Source: VAZQ01 sp963835165
Lineage (GTDB): Bacteria > Pseudomonadota > Alphaproteobacteria > Rhizobiales > Xanthobacteraceae
NCBI GenBank assembly: GCA_963835165.1
Contig: CAWIGD010000065.1
Location: 1 to 64,000, forward strand
Direction: 5' to 3'
DNA length: 64,000 nucleotides
Of this stretch, positions 30,690-39,905 are shown piece by piece (position 1 is the stretch's first letter; the number at the start of each line of letters is the position of its first letter). The translations under genes and the position numbers were made by a program. Below the pieces are notes generated by a model. It saw only the letters and a list, made by a program, of their open reading frames with translations. It made no database searches and was not told where the DNA came from.

Positions 30690-33293
30690 CTAGAAATCGC
30701 GCAGCAGCCGCTCGATATACTCGAGCTCGAGCTGCGGACGGAAATTCTCGCCGAAGCGCCGGCGCAGCTCCTCGAGAATGCGGCGCGCGCGCTGCACGTC
30801 GATCTCGCCCGGCACCTTGACCGTGGTGTCGTCGCCGTAATCGCGTCCGCGCAGCGGCCGGCCGAGCGGGTCGGTCTCCTGCTGGGCGCGCGGCGGACCG
30901 AGCCGGCCGGGCTGGCCGTTGGGGCCGGGACCCATCATGCCCTGCTGCTGCATCGACTGGGCGAGGTTCTGCGCGCCCCGGCGCAAGGCTTCGAGCGCGC
31001 GGCCTTGCGAATCGACCGCACTGTCCGCGTTGCCCTCGCCAAGCTGGCCTTCCGCCTCGCCCATGGCTTCGCCGGCGCGACCGAGCTGATCCATTTCGCC
31101 CTGGCCTTGCTGGCCCTGGCCGAAGCCCTTCTTGCGCAACTCCTCCATCAGCTTCTTGAGCTGGTCGCGCAGACCCTGCTGATTCTCGCGCAGGTCTCCC
31201 ATCTGGTCGCCCTGCTCTCCTTGCTGGCCCTGCTGGCCTTTCTGACCCTGCTGGCCGCGCTGCCCACGCTGGCGGTCGCGCCGCTGGTCCTGGCCCTGCT
31301 GGAAGGTACGATCACGCAACTGCTGCTGCTTGCGGATCATGTCGCCGAGCTCGTCGAGCGCGGACATCATGTCGTCGTCGCCGTCACCATCCATCTGCTG
31401 GCCGGGACGGGCCATCTGCAGGTTCTCCAGCATCTGCTGGAGCTCCTGCAGCATCTGGCGCGCCGCATCCTTGGCCCCGGAGCGCGCCATCTGCTCGAGC
31501 TTGTCGATCATGCTGCGCAGATCCTGCGGGCGCAGCTGGCGGGTATTGGGATCGAGCGGCCGGGCGAGCTGCTGCGGATTCTTGCGCATCTGCTCCGCCA
31601 GGGCCTGCAGGAACTTGTCGAGCGCGGCGCGCAGCTGGTCGGTGAGCTTCTTGATCTCCTCGTCGCTCGCGCCGCGTTCCAACGCCTGCCGCAGCGCTTC
31701 CTGCGCCGCGCGCAGGGCCTGCTCGGCATCGGAGACGCTGCCGTCCTCGAGATGCACCGCCATGTCCCACATGCGCGCAACGACATCGCGCAACTGTTCG
31801 TCGCTCTTCGCTCGCGCCAGCTGCCAGAAGATGGAGCGCAGGCCGAGATAGACATTGCCCTCCATGTTGAAACGTTCGGGCGCCAGGGTCAGCGCATCGA
31901 GCGCAGTGAGCACGTTCGCCTGCGCGTCGCCGTCGAGCGCCAGGATTCTGCGCTGCTCGACGAGCGCGCGCGCCATCGGCTTCGAGAACGGCCGTTCGGG
32001 CAGACGGAATTCGAACGCCGCGCTCTGGCCTTCGTTGCCGGCCTCGTCGCGCGCGGTCAGGATCATCGCCACGTCGACGCCGGCCCAAGGATGCTCGGTC
32101 AAATCCTTGGTGCTCTGTCCGGCACCGTTCTTGGTGCGCGCCTGCGGCAGCACCAGCGGGAAATCAGGCGCATCGTACAGCGCACGCGCAGGGTGGCCGT
32201 TGGTGCCCTCGCTGTTTTGCAGCTTGAACTTCGCCTGCGCGCCGACAACGCCGTAGTCGTCCTCGAGCTTGTAGGAAAGCTGCAGCGCGCCGCGCGCCTG
32301 ACCCTCGGGGTCCTTGGCGAGCGCAATGGTCGGGGGCTTGTCCGGGATGGCGGTGAACTGCCACGTGACGTCGCTGGCGGCAGCCCCGCGCACGGTTGCC
32401 GCCCCCGCCTCGTTGATCACGAAACGGCGCTCCTCGGTGCCCTTGGCGTTGGCGCTTTGCGCCCCGGCCGCGGGCGGCGGCTCGGCAAGCCCGCCGCTCG
32501 CGACCACGTCGAGGTGAATTCCAGTCGCGCGAATGACCAGCGTGCTTCCTGCCGGCACCGAGAGCGTGGCGGCGGTCTGCACCGGCTCGCCGGGCCGCAA
32601 CCCCTGCAGGATCACGGGCGGGCGGCCGGTATAGGTCGGGGGGCTCACCCAGGCGTCGATGCGGAAATTGGCCGGCACCATCACGCCCTGCCAGTCGAAG
32701 GCCGCGGCGACGCGCTTCATCCGTTCCCCGCCCGCGGCGAAGAACGTCGCAACCACCAGCACCGCCACGAGGGCGCGCACGGCGAAGGGGTCGCGCCCTG
32801 CCAGCCGCGGCATCGGCGTCCCGGCCTTGAGCGTCTTGGCCGCGCGCAACGCCCGCTCGATATGGGCGCGCCACAACGCCATGGAATACGAATCTTCGGT
32901 CGGCGCGGCGATCTCGTCGGCGATCGCGGTGGCCGGCCGATGAGGCAGTCCGGAGTTGCGGTCGAGCCGCCGCAAGCCGTCCATCCGGCTCGGGATGCGC
33001 AGCATCAGAAACGGGGCGAACGCCGCGGCGGTGAGCAGAAAGAAGGCACCGAGACCGATCGCCCGCCCGATCGGTGGCAGCCATAGCCAGAGGCCAAACC
33101 AGGACACGGCCAGGAACAAGCCGACCACGGTGGCGACCGACGCCAGCGCCGGCCACAGCCGCTCCCAGAAAATCGTCCAGCGCGCGCGACCGAGCGCCCG
33201 CGCTAGCACGGCGTCGCCGGCCTGCTCCCGCGCGGGGGCGGGGCGGGGCGAAACGTTATGCGGGGTCGGCGCGTCCGGGGACCGATCGGTCAA
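30690..33293 (-). CDS. TIGR02302/DUF4175 family membrane protein
   Basis: About 867 residues. Three transmembrane segments are near the N-terminus (about 42-65, 72-95 and 155-172), then a large region with VDAW-type beta-sandwich blocks (FRIDAWVSPPTYTGRPPV), and a C-terminal half rich in Q, G, M and coiled coil. A run of seven Gly-X-Y triplets lies at about residues 675-696. It matches the conserved TIGR02302 family of alphaproteobacteria, whose function is not known. Start: a TTG at 33293 has GGAG six nt upstream; a TTG at 33308 is also in frame. It shares its strand with lysA 130 nt upstream. The antisense frame is long but is a composition effect. Confidence 0.8.
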   Translation of the reverse strand: MTDRSPDAPTPHNVSPRPAPAREQAGDAVLARALGRARWTIFWERLWPALASVATVVGLFLAVSWFGLWLWLPPIGRAIGLGAFFLLTAAAFAPFLMLRIPSRMDGLRRLDRNSGLPHRPATAIADEIAAPTEDSYSMALWRAHIERALRAAKTLKAGTPMPRLAGRDPFAVRALVAVLVVATFFAAGGERMKRVAAAFDWQGVMVPANFRIDAWVSPPTYTGRPPVILQGLRPGEPVQTAATLSVPAGSTLVIRATGIHLDVVASGGLAEPPPAAGAQSANAKGTEERRFVINEAGAATVRGAAASDVTWQFTAIPDKPPTIALAKDPEGQARGALQLSYKLEDDYGVVGAQAKFKLQNSEGTNGHPARALYDAPDFPLVLPQARTKNGAGQSTKDLTEHPWAGVDVAMILTARDEAGNEGQSAAFEFRLPERPFSKPMARALVEQRRILALDGDAQANVLTALDALTLAPERFNMEGNVYLGLRSIFWQLARAKSDEQLRDVVARMWDMAVHLEDGSVSDAEQALRAAQEALRQALERGASDEEIKKLTDQLRAALDKFLQALAEQMRKNPQQLARPLDPNTRQLRPQDLRSMIDKLEQMARSGAKDAARQMLQELQQMLENLQMARPGQQMDGDGDDDMMSALDELGDMIRKQQQLRDRTFQQGQDQRRDRQRGQRGQQGQKGQQGQQGEQGDQMGDLRENQQGLRDQLKKLMEELRKKGFGQGQQGQGEMDQLGRAGEAMGEAEGQLGEGNADSAVDSQGRALEALRRGAQNLAQSMQQQGMMGPGPNGQPGRLGPPRAQQETDPLGRPLRGRDYGDDTTVKVPGEIDVQRARRILEELRRRFGENFRPQLELEYIERLLRDF

Positions 33294-33439
33294 GTATGTC
33301 TCCAGCAAAGGGAATCCGGCCGATTGCCGATATTAACACGCAACTAGACCGGCGCTAGCGGGCAAAAGGAAGGCACCTGTGATCAAAACCACGCCAGCGC
33401 GATATGGTTCGGCAATTCGCGGCCTGATTCGAGCCGGGA

Positions 33440-34705
33440 TCAAAGCCAAGGCGGCAGTCGATCGAGTGCGATCAGGTCCGCCACCTCCAGCCGCGGCCGC
33501 ACCAGGGCCCATTCCGCTTCCCGAACAAGCACTTCCGGCACCAGCGGGCGGGTGTTGTAGGTGCCGGCCTGGACCGCGCCATAGGCTCCCGCAGTCATGA
33601 CCGCGAGCAAATCCCCGGCCTGCGGCAGCACCAGGTCGCGGTCGAGCGCCAGGAAATCGCCGGACTCGCAGACCGGCCCGGCCACATCCGCGAGGGTGCG
33701 GGCGGCCCCGGGGGGCGACTCGCGCACCGGACGAATCTCGTGGTGGGCCTCGTACAGCGTCGGACGAATGAGGTCGTTCATGCCGGCGTCGACGATGACG
33801 AAGGTCTTGGCCTCGCCGCGCTTGAGGTAGAGCACGCGCGTGACCAGGATACCCGCGTTGCCCACAATCAGGCGGCCGGGCTCGAAGATCAGCCTGCAGC
33901 CGAGATCGCGCGTGGCGCGCTTGACCATCGCGGCATAGGCATCGGGATGCGGCGGCGGATCGTTATCCTCGCTGTATGGAATGCCAAGCCCGCCGCCGAG
34001 ATCGACATGGCTGATGGCGTGACCGTCGGCGCGCAGCGTCCGCACGAAATCGGACAACAGCGCGAACGCATCGTCGAACGGTTCAAGCTCGGTGATCTGA
34101 CTGCCGATATGCATGTCGACGCCGGTGACGGCGAGACCAGGGAGTTTTGCGGCCCGGGCGTAGACCTCGCGGGCGCGGCTGATCGGGATCCCGAACTTGT
34201 TCTCGGCCTTGCCGGTGGCGATCTTGGCATGGGTCTTCGCGTCGACATCGGGATTGACGCGCACCGAGATCCGGGCGGTGCGGCCCTTCCCCGCCGCGAT
34301 CGACGACAGCAGGCCCAGCTCGGCTTCGGATTCGACGTTGATGCAGAGGATGTCTTCGTCAAGCGCAAGCGCAAGCTCGGCCGCGGTCTTGCCGATGCCG
34401 GAGAACATGATCTTCTCCGGCGCAATGCCGGCCGCACGCGCGCGCTTGAGTTCGCCTCCCGACACCACGTCCGCGCCGGCGCCGAGCTCGGCGAGCGTCT
34501 TGATCACCGCCTGGTTGGAATTCGCCTTCATGGCGTAGCAGACGAGCGCGTTCACGTCGGCGAAGGCATGGGCGAATATCTCGTAGTGACGCCTGAGCGT
34601 CGCGGTCGAGTAGCAATAAAACGGGGTGCCGACCGCGCCCGCGAGATCGGCGAGACTGACCGCCTCGGCGTGAAGGACGCCGTGGCGATAGGCAAAGTGG
34701 TGCAT
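33440..34705 (-). CDS. lysA: diaminopimelate decarboxylase LysA
   Basis: A 421-residue PLP enzyme that decarboxylates meso-diaminopimelate to lysine, the last step of lysine synthesis. The fold-type III barrel shows the PLP lysine K60 in CYAMKANSN, HIGSQI, GGGLGIPY and the phosphate-binding FEPGR. The C-terminal beta domain has GPVCESGDFLA with the cysteine reaching the other subunit, and AGAYG. The ATG at 34705 (MHHFAYR) is the family start; the frame runs open upstream through lptM. It lies 16 nt after lptM, a common pairing. Confidence 0.95.
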   Translation of the reverse strand: MHHFAYRHGVLHAEAVSLADLAGAVGTPFYCYSTATLRRHYEIFAHAFADVNALVCYAMKANSNQAVIKTLAELGAGADVVSGGELKRARAAGIAPEKIMFSGIGKTAAELALALDEDILCINVESEAELGLLSSIAAGKGRTARISVRVNPDVDAKTHAKIATGKAENKFGIPISRAREVYARAAKLPGLAVTGVDMHIGSQITELEPFDDAFALLSDFVRTLRADGHAISHVDLGGGLGIPYSEDNDPPPHPDAYAAMVKRATRDLGCRLIFEPGRLIVGNAGILVTRVLYLKRGEAKTFVIVDAGMNDLIRPTLYEAHHEIRPVRESPPGAARTLADVAGPVCESGDFLALDRDLVLPQAGDLLAVMTAGAYGAVQAGTYNTRPLVPEVLVREAEWALVRPRLEVADLIALDRLPPWL

Positions 34706-34721
34706 GGGACGCTCGGTGGGC

Positions 34722-34961
34722 TCAGTCGATGAGCCAGTCGATCGGCGTGCGCCGCGGCAGCGGTTGCGTCGACGGCGGCAGCGCGTCGGGTGAGGACGGC
34801 GGCCCGGCACCCGGGGGTACAGCCTGATCGGCGGCGGCGGCCGTCGCGCCCGGGGGCGGATCAAGCCCGCCCTTGCGTCCGCAGCCGGCAAGGCCGAGCG
34901 CGGCAACAAGGGCGCCGATGACTGCAATCCGCACGAGGCGCAGGTCGGATAGAGAATTCAA
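34722..34961 (-). CDS. lptM: small lipoprotein, LptM (YifL) family
   Basis: A 79-residue lipoprotein. Signal sequence 1-26 ends with the lipobox LAGC, so C27 should be lipidated; the mature part begins GRKGGLDPP, typical of LptM/YifL next to lysA, then is proline-rich. In E. coli LptM helps LptD mature; that role here is inferred from the family. The TTG start at 34961 has GGAG eight nt upstream. It sits between argH (upstream) and lysA, all on the minus strand. Confidence 0.85.
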   Translation of the reverse strand: MNSLSDLRLVRIAVIGALVAALGLAGCGRKGGLDPPPGATAAAADQAVPPGAGPPSSPDALPPSTQPLPRRTPIDWLID

Positions 34962-35051
34962 TTCGGGTACTCCTGAACCGGCGGCACCATAGCAGATCGC
35001 AGGTTAGAGGCGACAGCATGACGATCGTGCCGCCCCCGGCGGGCAAGAATG

Positions 35052-36443
35052 TTACCGGCGCCCCTTTGCCAAGACCTTAAGCCACCGGTTCGCTTCCCGG
35101 CGCACGTTCTTGGGCGCGGTGCCGCCGAAGCTCCCCCGGCTTTTCACCGAATTGTCGACCGAGAGCACCGCAAACACCTCCTTGGTGATGCGTTTTTCGA
35201 TCGCCTGCATGGCGGCGAGCGGCAACTGGTGCAGCGGAACATTTTCGGCGGCCGCTGCGGCCACGATCCGGCCGGTGACGTGGTGCGCCTCGCGGAACGG
35301 CATCTTCAGCGTGCGCACCAGCCAGTCGGCGAGGTCGGTCGCGGTGGCATAGCCCTCACCCGCGGCTTTGCGCATGCGTGCGACGTCGGGCGTCATGTCC
35401 CGCACCATGCCGGTCATGGCGGCAAGCGACAGCATGAGGGCGGAGAACGCGTCCATGGCGCCTTCCTTGTCCTCCTGCATGTCCTTCTGGTACGCCAGCG
35501 GCAGCCCCTTCATCACGATCAGCAGCGCCTCGAGCGCGCCGACGATGCGGCCCGTCTTCGCGCGCACGAGCTCGGCGGCGTCCGGGTTGCGCTTCTGCGG
35601 CATGATCGAGGAACCGGTGGTGAAGCGGTCCGAGAGCGAGACGAGGCCCACGAGGGGCGAGCACCAGATCACGATCTCCTCGGCGAAGCGCGACAGGTGC
35701 ACCGCCGTGATCGCCGCGGCGGACAACGTCTCCAGTACGAAGTCGCGATCGGAGACGGCGTCGAGCGAGTTCGCCATCGGCTTCTCGAAGCCGAGCGTCT
35801 TGGCGGTCATCGTCCGGTCGACCGGGAAGGCGGTACCGGCGAGCGCGGCGGCGCCGAGCGGAGATTGGTTCACCCGCTTGCGTGCGTCGGCGAACCGGCC
35901 GCGGTCGCGCGCGGCCATCTCCACGTACGCCAGGAGATGATGCCCGAAGGTGACAGGCTGGGCGGTCTGCAGATGGGTAAAGCCCGGCATCACGGTAGCG
36001 GCATGCTCCAACGCCTTTTCCGTCAGCGCCTGCTGGTAACCGCCTAGTGCCTGATCGACGGCATCGACCGTTTCCCTGATCCAGAGCCGGAAATCGGTCG
36101 CCACCTGATCGTTGCGCGAGCGCGCGGTATGAAGCCGCCCCGCCGCCGGGCCGATCAGGTCGGTGAGCCGGCTCTCCACATTCATATGGATGTCTTCCAG
36201 CGCGCGCTTGAATTTGAACTTGCCGCTCTCGATCTCTGACAGGATCGTGTCTAGACCGCGCGCGATCTTGCGGGCATCGTCAGCCGTGATGATGCCTTGT
36301 TTTGCGAGCATCGCGGCGTGGGCTTGGCTCGCGGCGATGTCCTGGCGAAACAGGTGCCGGTCGAACTCGATAGAGGCATTGATCTCCTCCATGATGGCAT
36401 CGGGGCTCGTGCTGAAGCGCCCGCCCCACATCTTATTGCCCAT
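35052..36443 (-). CDS. argH: argininosuccinate lyase ArgH
   Basis: A 463-residue enzyme that splits argininosuccinate into arginine and fumarate. The start MGNKMWGGRFS is diagnostic and fixes the ATG at 36443. Fumarase-superfamily marks are present: SRNDQVATD, GFTHLQTAQP (with the catalytic histidine) and the signature GSSIMPQKRNPD (about 276-287). A much longer frame extends upstream but lies antisense to the TlpA gene. It is divergent from tlpA over 27 nt and followed by lptM-lysA. Confidence 0.96.
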   Translation of the reverse strand: MGNKMWGGRFSTSPDAIMEEINASIEFDRHLFRQDIAASQAHAAMLAKQGIITADDARKIARGLDTILSEIESGKFKFKRALEDIHMNVESRLTDLIGPAAGRLHTARSRNDQVATDFRLWIRETVDAVDQALGGYQQALTEKALEHAATVMPGFTHLQTAQPVTFGHHLLAYVEMAARDRGRFADARKRVNQSPLGAAALAGTAFPVDRTMTAKTLGFEKPMANSLDAVSDRDFVLETLSAAAITAVHLSRFAEEIVIWCSPLVGLVSLSDRFTTGSSIMPQKRNPDAAELVRAKTGRIVGALEALLIVMKGLPLAYQKDMQEDKEGAMDAFSALMLSLAAMTGMVRDMTPDVARMRKAAGEGYATATDLADWLVRTLKMPFREAHHVTGRIVAAAAAENVPLHQLPLAAMQAIEKRITKEVFAVLSVDNSVKSRGSFGGTAPKNVRREANRWLKVLAKGRR

Positions 36444-36470
36444 GACACATCTACCGAGGTTTCGCCGCGT

Positions 36471-37133
36471 ATGACCGGACCCGAACAAGCGGCGCGAACG
36501 CGCGCCACCAACCGTCTTGTCATGGTCGTGGCCGGCGGTATTGCCGGCGTCGCCATCGCCCTGGCGGCGGTATACGGGATCAACACGATCCAGCGCAACG
36601 CGGGAGACGCTGCCTGCGCCGGCGCGGCCGGGCAGGCGCGGCGCCTGGCGCCACTCGCGCATGGGGAGGTGGCCGCATTCGCAGTCGCCGACCAACCGGT
36701 CCGCCTGCCCGACCTTGCCTTCCGGGATGCCGGAGGAACCGAACGCCACCTCTCGGATTGGCGCGGGCGCACGGTCCTGCTCAACCTGTGGGCCACCTGG
36801 TGCATACCGTGCCGCAAGGAGATGCCGGCGCTCGACGCGCTCGAGGGCAAGCTGGGCGGGCCGAACTTCCAGGTGGTGGCGATCAGCATCGACACCCGCG
36901 ATCCGGAGAAAGCACGCACCTGGCTCAAGGAGGTCGGCATCGGCGGGCTCGCCTATTATGCCGATCCCAGCGCCAAGGTATTTCAGGACTTGAAGATGGT
37001 GGGCCGCGCCTCCGGAATGCCGACCACGCTTCTCGTCGATCCGGCCGGTTGCGAGCTCGGCACGGTGGCGGGACCAGCGGAATGGGCGAGCGATGACGCC
37101 GTGAAGCTGGTGAGCGCGGCGCTCAAGCAATAG
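36471..37133 (+). CDS. tlpA: TlpA-family membrane-anchored thioredoxin
   Basis: A 220-residue protein with a signal anchor at about 17-38 and a periplasmic thioredoxin domain containing C111 and C114 in WATWCIPC. FQVVAISIDT and GMPTTLLVD (cis-Pro) complete the fold. In Bradyrhizobium TlpA reduces copper-centre proteins during cytochrome oxidase assembly; the same is plausible here. The ATG at 36471 is 27 nt from the divergent argH start. An upstream in-frame start falls inside argH and is rejected. Confidence 0.88.
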   Translation: MTGPEQAARTRATNRLVMVVAGGIAGVAIALAAVYGINTIQRNAGDAACAGAAGQARRLAPLAHGEVAAFAVADQPVRLPDLAFRDAGGTERHLSDWRGRTVLLNLWATWCIPCRKEMPALDALEGKLGGPNFQVVAISIDTRDPEKARTWLKEVGIGGLAYYADPSAKVFQDLKMVGRASGMPTTLLVDPAGCELGTVAGPAEWASDDAVKLVSAALKQ

Positions 37134-37175
37134 CGCCGCCCGATCGCATTTGGATTCATGTCTGGAGCACGAACG

Positions 37176-37817
37176 ATGACCTGTCCGGCAAAACCATCCG
37201 CACCCATGAGCCTGGTGGCGGGATTGCTCGCGCTCTCCTCCTCGGCGGCATCGGCCGAGCCCGCCGCCTCGTCGCGCCTGATCAAGTGCGAAGGACCGTT
37301 CGGCCGAAATGCCGGTCATTCCGATCTGGTGAAGGCGTTCGGCAACAAGAATGTCGTCGAGCAGGAGATCGACGGCGCGGAAGGTCAGAAGATCAAGGCG
37401 AGCGTGCTCTATCCCGACGACCCGAAGGCGCGGCTGGAATTCGTCTGGAGCGACGAGAAGGCGCGCCGCCGTCCGACGCTGATCAGGGCGACGGATCAAT
37501 CGGCCTGGGCCACGACCAACGGCATTCGCATCGGGACGGCGCTCGCCGAGATCGAGCAGATGAACGGCAAGCCGTTCAAGCTCTCCGGCTTCGACTGGGA
37601 CTACGGCGGCAGGGTCACGGACTGGCAGGGCGGCACGCTGAGCAAGCCGCAGCCCGGCGGCTGCATCCTCGGGGTCGATTTCGTCCACCCCGAGGACTCG
37701 CCGGAGGCAAACCTCGCCAAGGTGACCGGCGACGGCGAGTTCCTCTCCGACAATGCCGATATGCGCGCGGTCGAACCGTTTGTCGGGACGGTGAACATCT
37801 CGTACCCGAAGCGCTGA
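37176..37817 (+). CDS. secreted protein of unknown function
   Basis: A 213-residue protein with a signal peptide (about 1-27, ending SSAASAEP). I do not recognise a named domain. The mature part has LIKCEGPFGRNAGHSDLVKAFG near its start and GCILGVDFVHP near residue 165, giving two cysteines that could pair; a bipartite beta-rich fold is possible. The ATG at 37176 follows GGAG at good spacing; an ATG at 37158 adds six residues. It is 42 nt after tlpA on the same strand and could be co-transcribed with it. Confidence 0.7.
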   Translation: MTCPAKPSAPMSLVAGLLALSSSAASAEPAASSRLIKCEGPFGRNAGHSDLVKAFGNKNVVEQEIDGAEGQKIKASVLYPDDPKARLEFVWSDEKARRRPTLIRATDQSAWATTNGIRIGTALAEIEQMNGKPFKLSGFDWDYGGRVTDWQGGTLSKPQPGGCILGVDFVHPEDSPEANLAKVTGDGEFLSDNADMRAVEPFVGTVNISYPKR

Positions 37818-37905
37818 CGCACGCGCCGGTGCCGGCATGGGTGGAGGAGCACGAGCGTAGCCGCGCGCGGCCAATCGATACGGCGAAGCGGAAGCGAAGG
37901 AAGCG

Positions 37906-38787
37906 TCAGCGCGTCGGCACCGGCTTCTCGCCGCGATAGTCGTAGAAGCCGCGCTGGGTCTTGCGGCCGAGCCAGCCGGCCTCGACGTATTTCACCAGCA
38001 GCGGGCACGGGCGGTACTTGGAGTCCGCCAGGCCCTCGTGCAGCACCTGCATGACCGAAAGGCAGGTATCCAGCCCAATGAAGTCGGCAAGCTCCAACGG
38101 CCCCATGGGATGATGGGCGCCGAGCCGCATCGCGGTGTCGATCGCCTCGACATTGCCGACGCCTTCGTAGAGCGTGTAGATCGCCTCGTTGATCATCGGC
38201 AGCAGGATTCGATTGACAATGAAGGCGGGAAAATCCTCGGCGACCGCGATGGTCTTCCCGAGCTTGCTCACGAACTGCCTGGTGGCGTCGAATGTCAGGT
38301 CGTCGGTGGCGATGCCGCGGATGAGCTCGACCAGCTCCATCAGCGGCACCGGATTCATAAAGTGAATGCCGATGAAGCGCTCCGGCCGGTCGGTCGACGA
38401 GGCGAGCCGCGTGATCGAGATCGACGAGGTATTGCTGCCGACGATGGCCTCGGGCTTGAGCACCGGGCAGAGGCTGGCGAAGATCGTGCGCTTGACGTCT
38501 TCCTTCTCGGTCGCAGCCTCGATCACGAGGTCGCAATCGCCCAATGCCTCCAGCGTGTCCGCCGCCGTGATGCGTTCGAGCCCGGCCTGGCGCTCCTCCT
38601 CGGTGATGCGCTTGCGGCTCACCTGACGCGCCATGTTGCCGTTGATGGTCGCGATCCCGGCCTTGACCCGGTCGGGGGAAAGGTCGTTGAGCTTGACGTC
38701 GAACCCGGCGAGCGCGCTGACATGCGCGATGCCGCTGCCCATCTGGCCCGCGCCGATCACGCCGATTTTTCGAATAGGGGCCGCCAT
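37906..38787 (-). CDS. hbd: 3-hydroxybutyryl-CoA dehydrogenase
   Basis: A 293-residue NAD(P)-dependent dehydrogenase that interconverts acetoacetyl-CoA and 3-hydroxybutyryl-CoA. The Rossmann motif is at about 8-21 (GVIGAGQMGSGIA), with SNTSSISIT, the catalytic HFMNPVPLMELVE and GRKTQRGFYDY at the C-terminus. It lies downstream of etfB-etfA and is probably in their operon. Upstream starts at 38829 and 38847 are in frame; between them lies an 18-bp tandem duplication. The ATG at 38787 fits the family best, though the one at 38829 has the better ribosome site. It could feed crotonyl-CoA into the ethylmalonyl-CoA route. Confidence 0.9.
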   Translation of the reverse strand: MAAPIRKIGVIGAGQMGSGIAHVSALAGFDVKLNDLSPDRVKAGIATINGNMARQVSRKRITEEERQAGLERITAADTLEALGDCDLVIEAATEKEDVKRTIFASLCPVLKPEAIVGSNTSSISITRLASSTDRPERFIGIHFMNPVPLMELVELIRGIATDDLTFDATRQFVSKLGKTIAVAEDFPAFIVNRILLPMINEAIYTLYEGVGNVEAIDTAMRLGAHHPMGPLELADFIGLDTCLSVMQVLHEGLADSKYRPCPLLVKYVEAGWLGRKTQRGFYDYRGEKPVPTR

Positions 38788-38817
38788 GCTGTCGGAACGG
38801 ACCTTCGGCCGCTCTTT

Positions 38818-38850
38818 GACCTCGATCATGTTATTGACCTCGATCATGTT
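38818..38850 (-). repeat. 18-bp tandem duplication at the hbd start
   Basis: TTGACCTCGATCATGTT occurs twice with an 18-bp period (copies end at 38832 and 38850). It encodes MIEVNN repeated in the hbd frame and places GAGGT upstream of the second ATG (38829). Confidence 0.85.
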
Positions 38851-38917
38851 CTTTTGCCTATTTTACGCCGATCTGGACCGAGACACCACGGGCCGATGGT
38901 AGCTCTTGCCATGATGG

Positions 38918-39862
38918 TCAACGCCCCACCTTGCCGAGTTCCGCCGCCAATTCCGGCAACGCCTGGTAGAGATCGGCGACGAGCCCATAGTCCGCGACCT
39001 GAAAGATCGGCGCGTCTTCGTCCTTGTTGATGGCCACGATCACCTTCGAATCCTTCATCCCTGCCAGATGCTGGATCGCGCCCGAAATCCCCACCGCGAT
39101 GTAGAGCTCGGGCGCCACCACCTTGCCGGTTTGGCCGACCTGCCAATCGTTCGGCGCATAGCCGGCATCGACCGCCGCGCGCGAAGCGCCGACGGCGGCG
39201 CCCAGCTTGTCGGCCACCGGCTCGATGTACTTGGTGAAGTTCTCCCGGCTTTGCATCGCCCGGCCGCCGGAAATGATGATCTTTGCCGACGTCAGTTCCG
39301 GCCGCTCCGATTTCGACAGTTCCTCGCCGACGAAGGTGGAAATGCCGGGATCGGCCGCAGCCGCCAGCTCCTCGATCGGGGCGGACCCGCCCTCGCCCGT
39401 TGCCTGGAACGTCGAGGTGCGCACCGTGATGACCTTGGTCCTGTCCTTCGAACGCACGGTCTGGATCGCGTTGCCGGCGTAGATCAGGCGCTCGAACGTG
39501 TCGGCGGCGATCACCTTGGTGATATCGGAGATCTGCATGACGTCGAGCAGTGCGGCGATGCGCGGCATCACGTTCTTGCCGGTCGTCGTGGCCGGAGCGA
39601 CGATCGCGTCATATCCGGGCGCGAGCGATTGGACCAGCGCGCCCACCGGTTCGGCCAGCATGTGCTCGTAGGCGGCGCCATCGGCGAGCAGGACCTTGCT
39701 GACGCCATCGAGCTTGGCGGCGGCTTCGGCGACCGGGCGACACCCCTTGCCGGCAACCAGCACATGCACGTCGGCGCCAAGCGCCTTCGCCGCGGTCAAC
39801 GCCTTGTGGGTGGCGTCCTTGAGGGTCTTGTTGTCGTGCTCGGCCAGAAGGAGCGTGGTCAT
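38918..39862 (-). CDS. etfA: electron transfer flavoprotein alpha subunit
   Basis: A 314-residue FAD-binding subunit. The C-terminal FAD domain is clear: GGRAMQSRENF, VGASRAAVDAGYAPNDWQVGQTGKVVAPELYIAVGISGAIQHLAG and VAINKDEDAPIFQVADYGLV. With EtfB it carries electrons from acyl-CoA dehydrogenases to ETF-quinone oxidoreductase. The acyl-CoA dehydrogenase Mcd encoded at 45.3 kb is a candidate donor. It is 43 nt downstream of etfB. Confidence 0.95.
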   Translation of the reverse strand: MTTLLLAEHDNKTLKDATHKALTAAKALGADVHVLVAGKGCRPVAEAAAKLDGVSKVLLADGAAYEHMLAEPVGALVQSLAPGYDAIVAPATTTGKNVMPRIAALLDVMQISDITKVIAADTFERLIYAGNAIQTVRSKDRTKVITVRTSTFQATGEGGSAPIEELAAAADPGISTFVGEELSKSERPELTSAKIIISGGRAMQSRENFTKYIEPVADKLGAAVGASRAAVDAGYAPNDWQVGQTGKVVAPELYIAVGISGAIQHLAGMKDSKVIVAINKDEDAPIFQVADYGLVADLYQALPELAAELGKVGR

Positions 39863-39905
39863 GTCAACGGCTCGCTGCGTGGCCCGACCGGGTCAATGGA
39901 CGTCA

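Noticed and set aside
30621..33086. Plus-strand open frame of 821 codons opposite the TIGR02302 gene
   Set aside because: It looks like a leucine-rich protein only because the sense strand encodes a Gln-rich region; the sense gene has family similarity.
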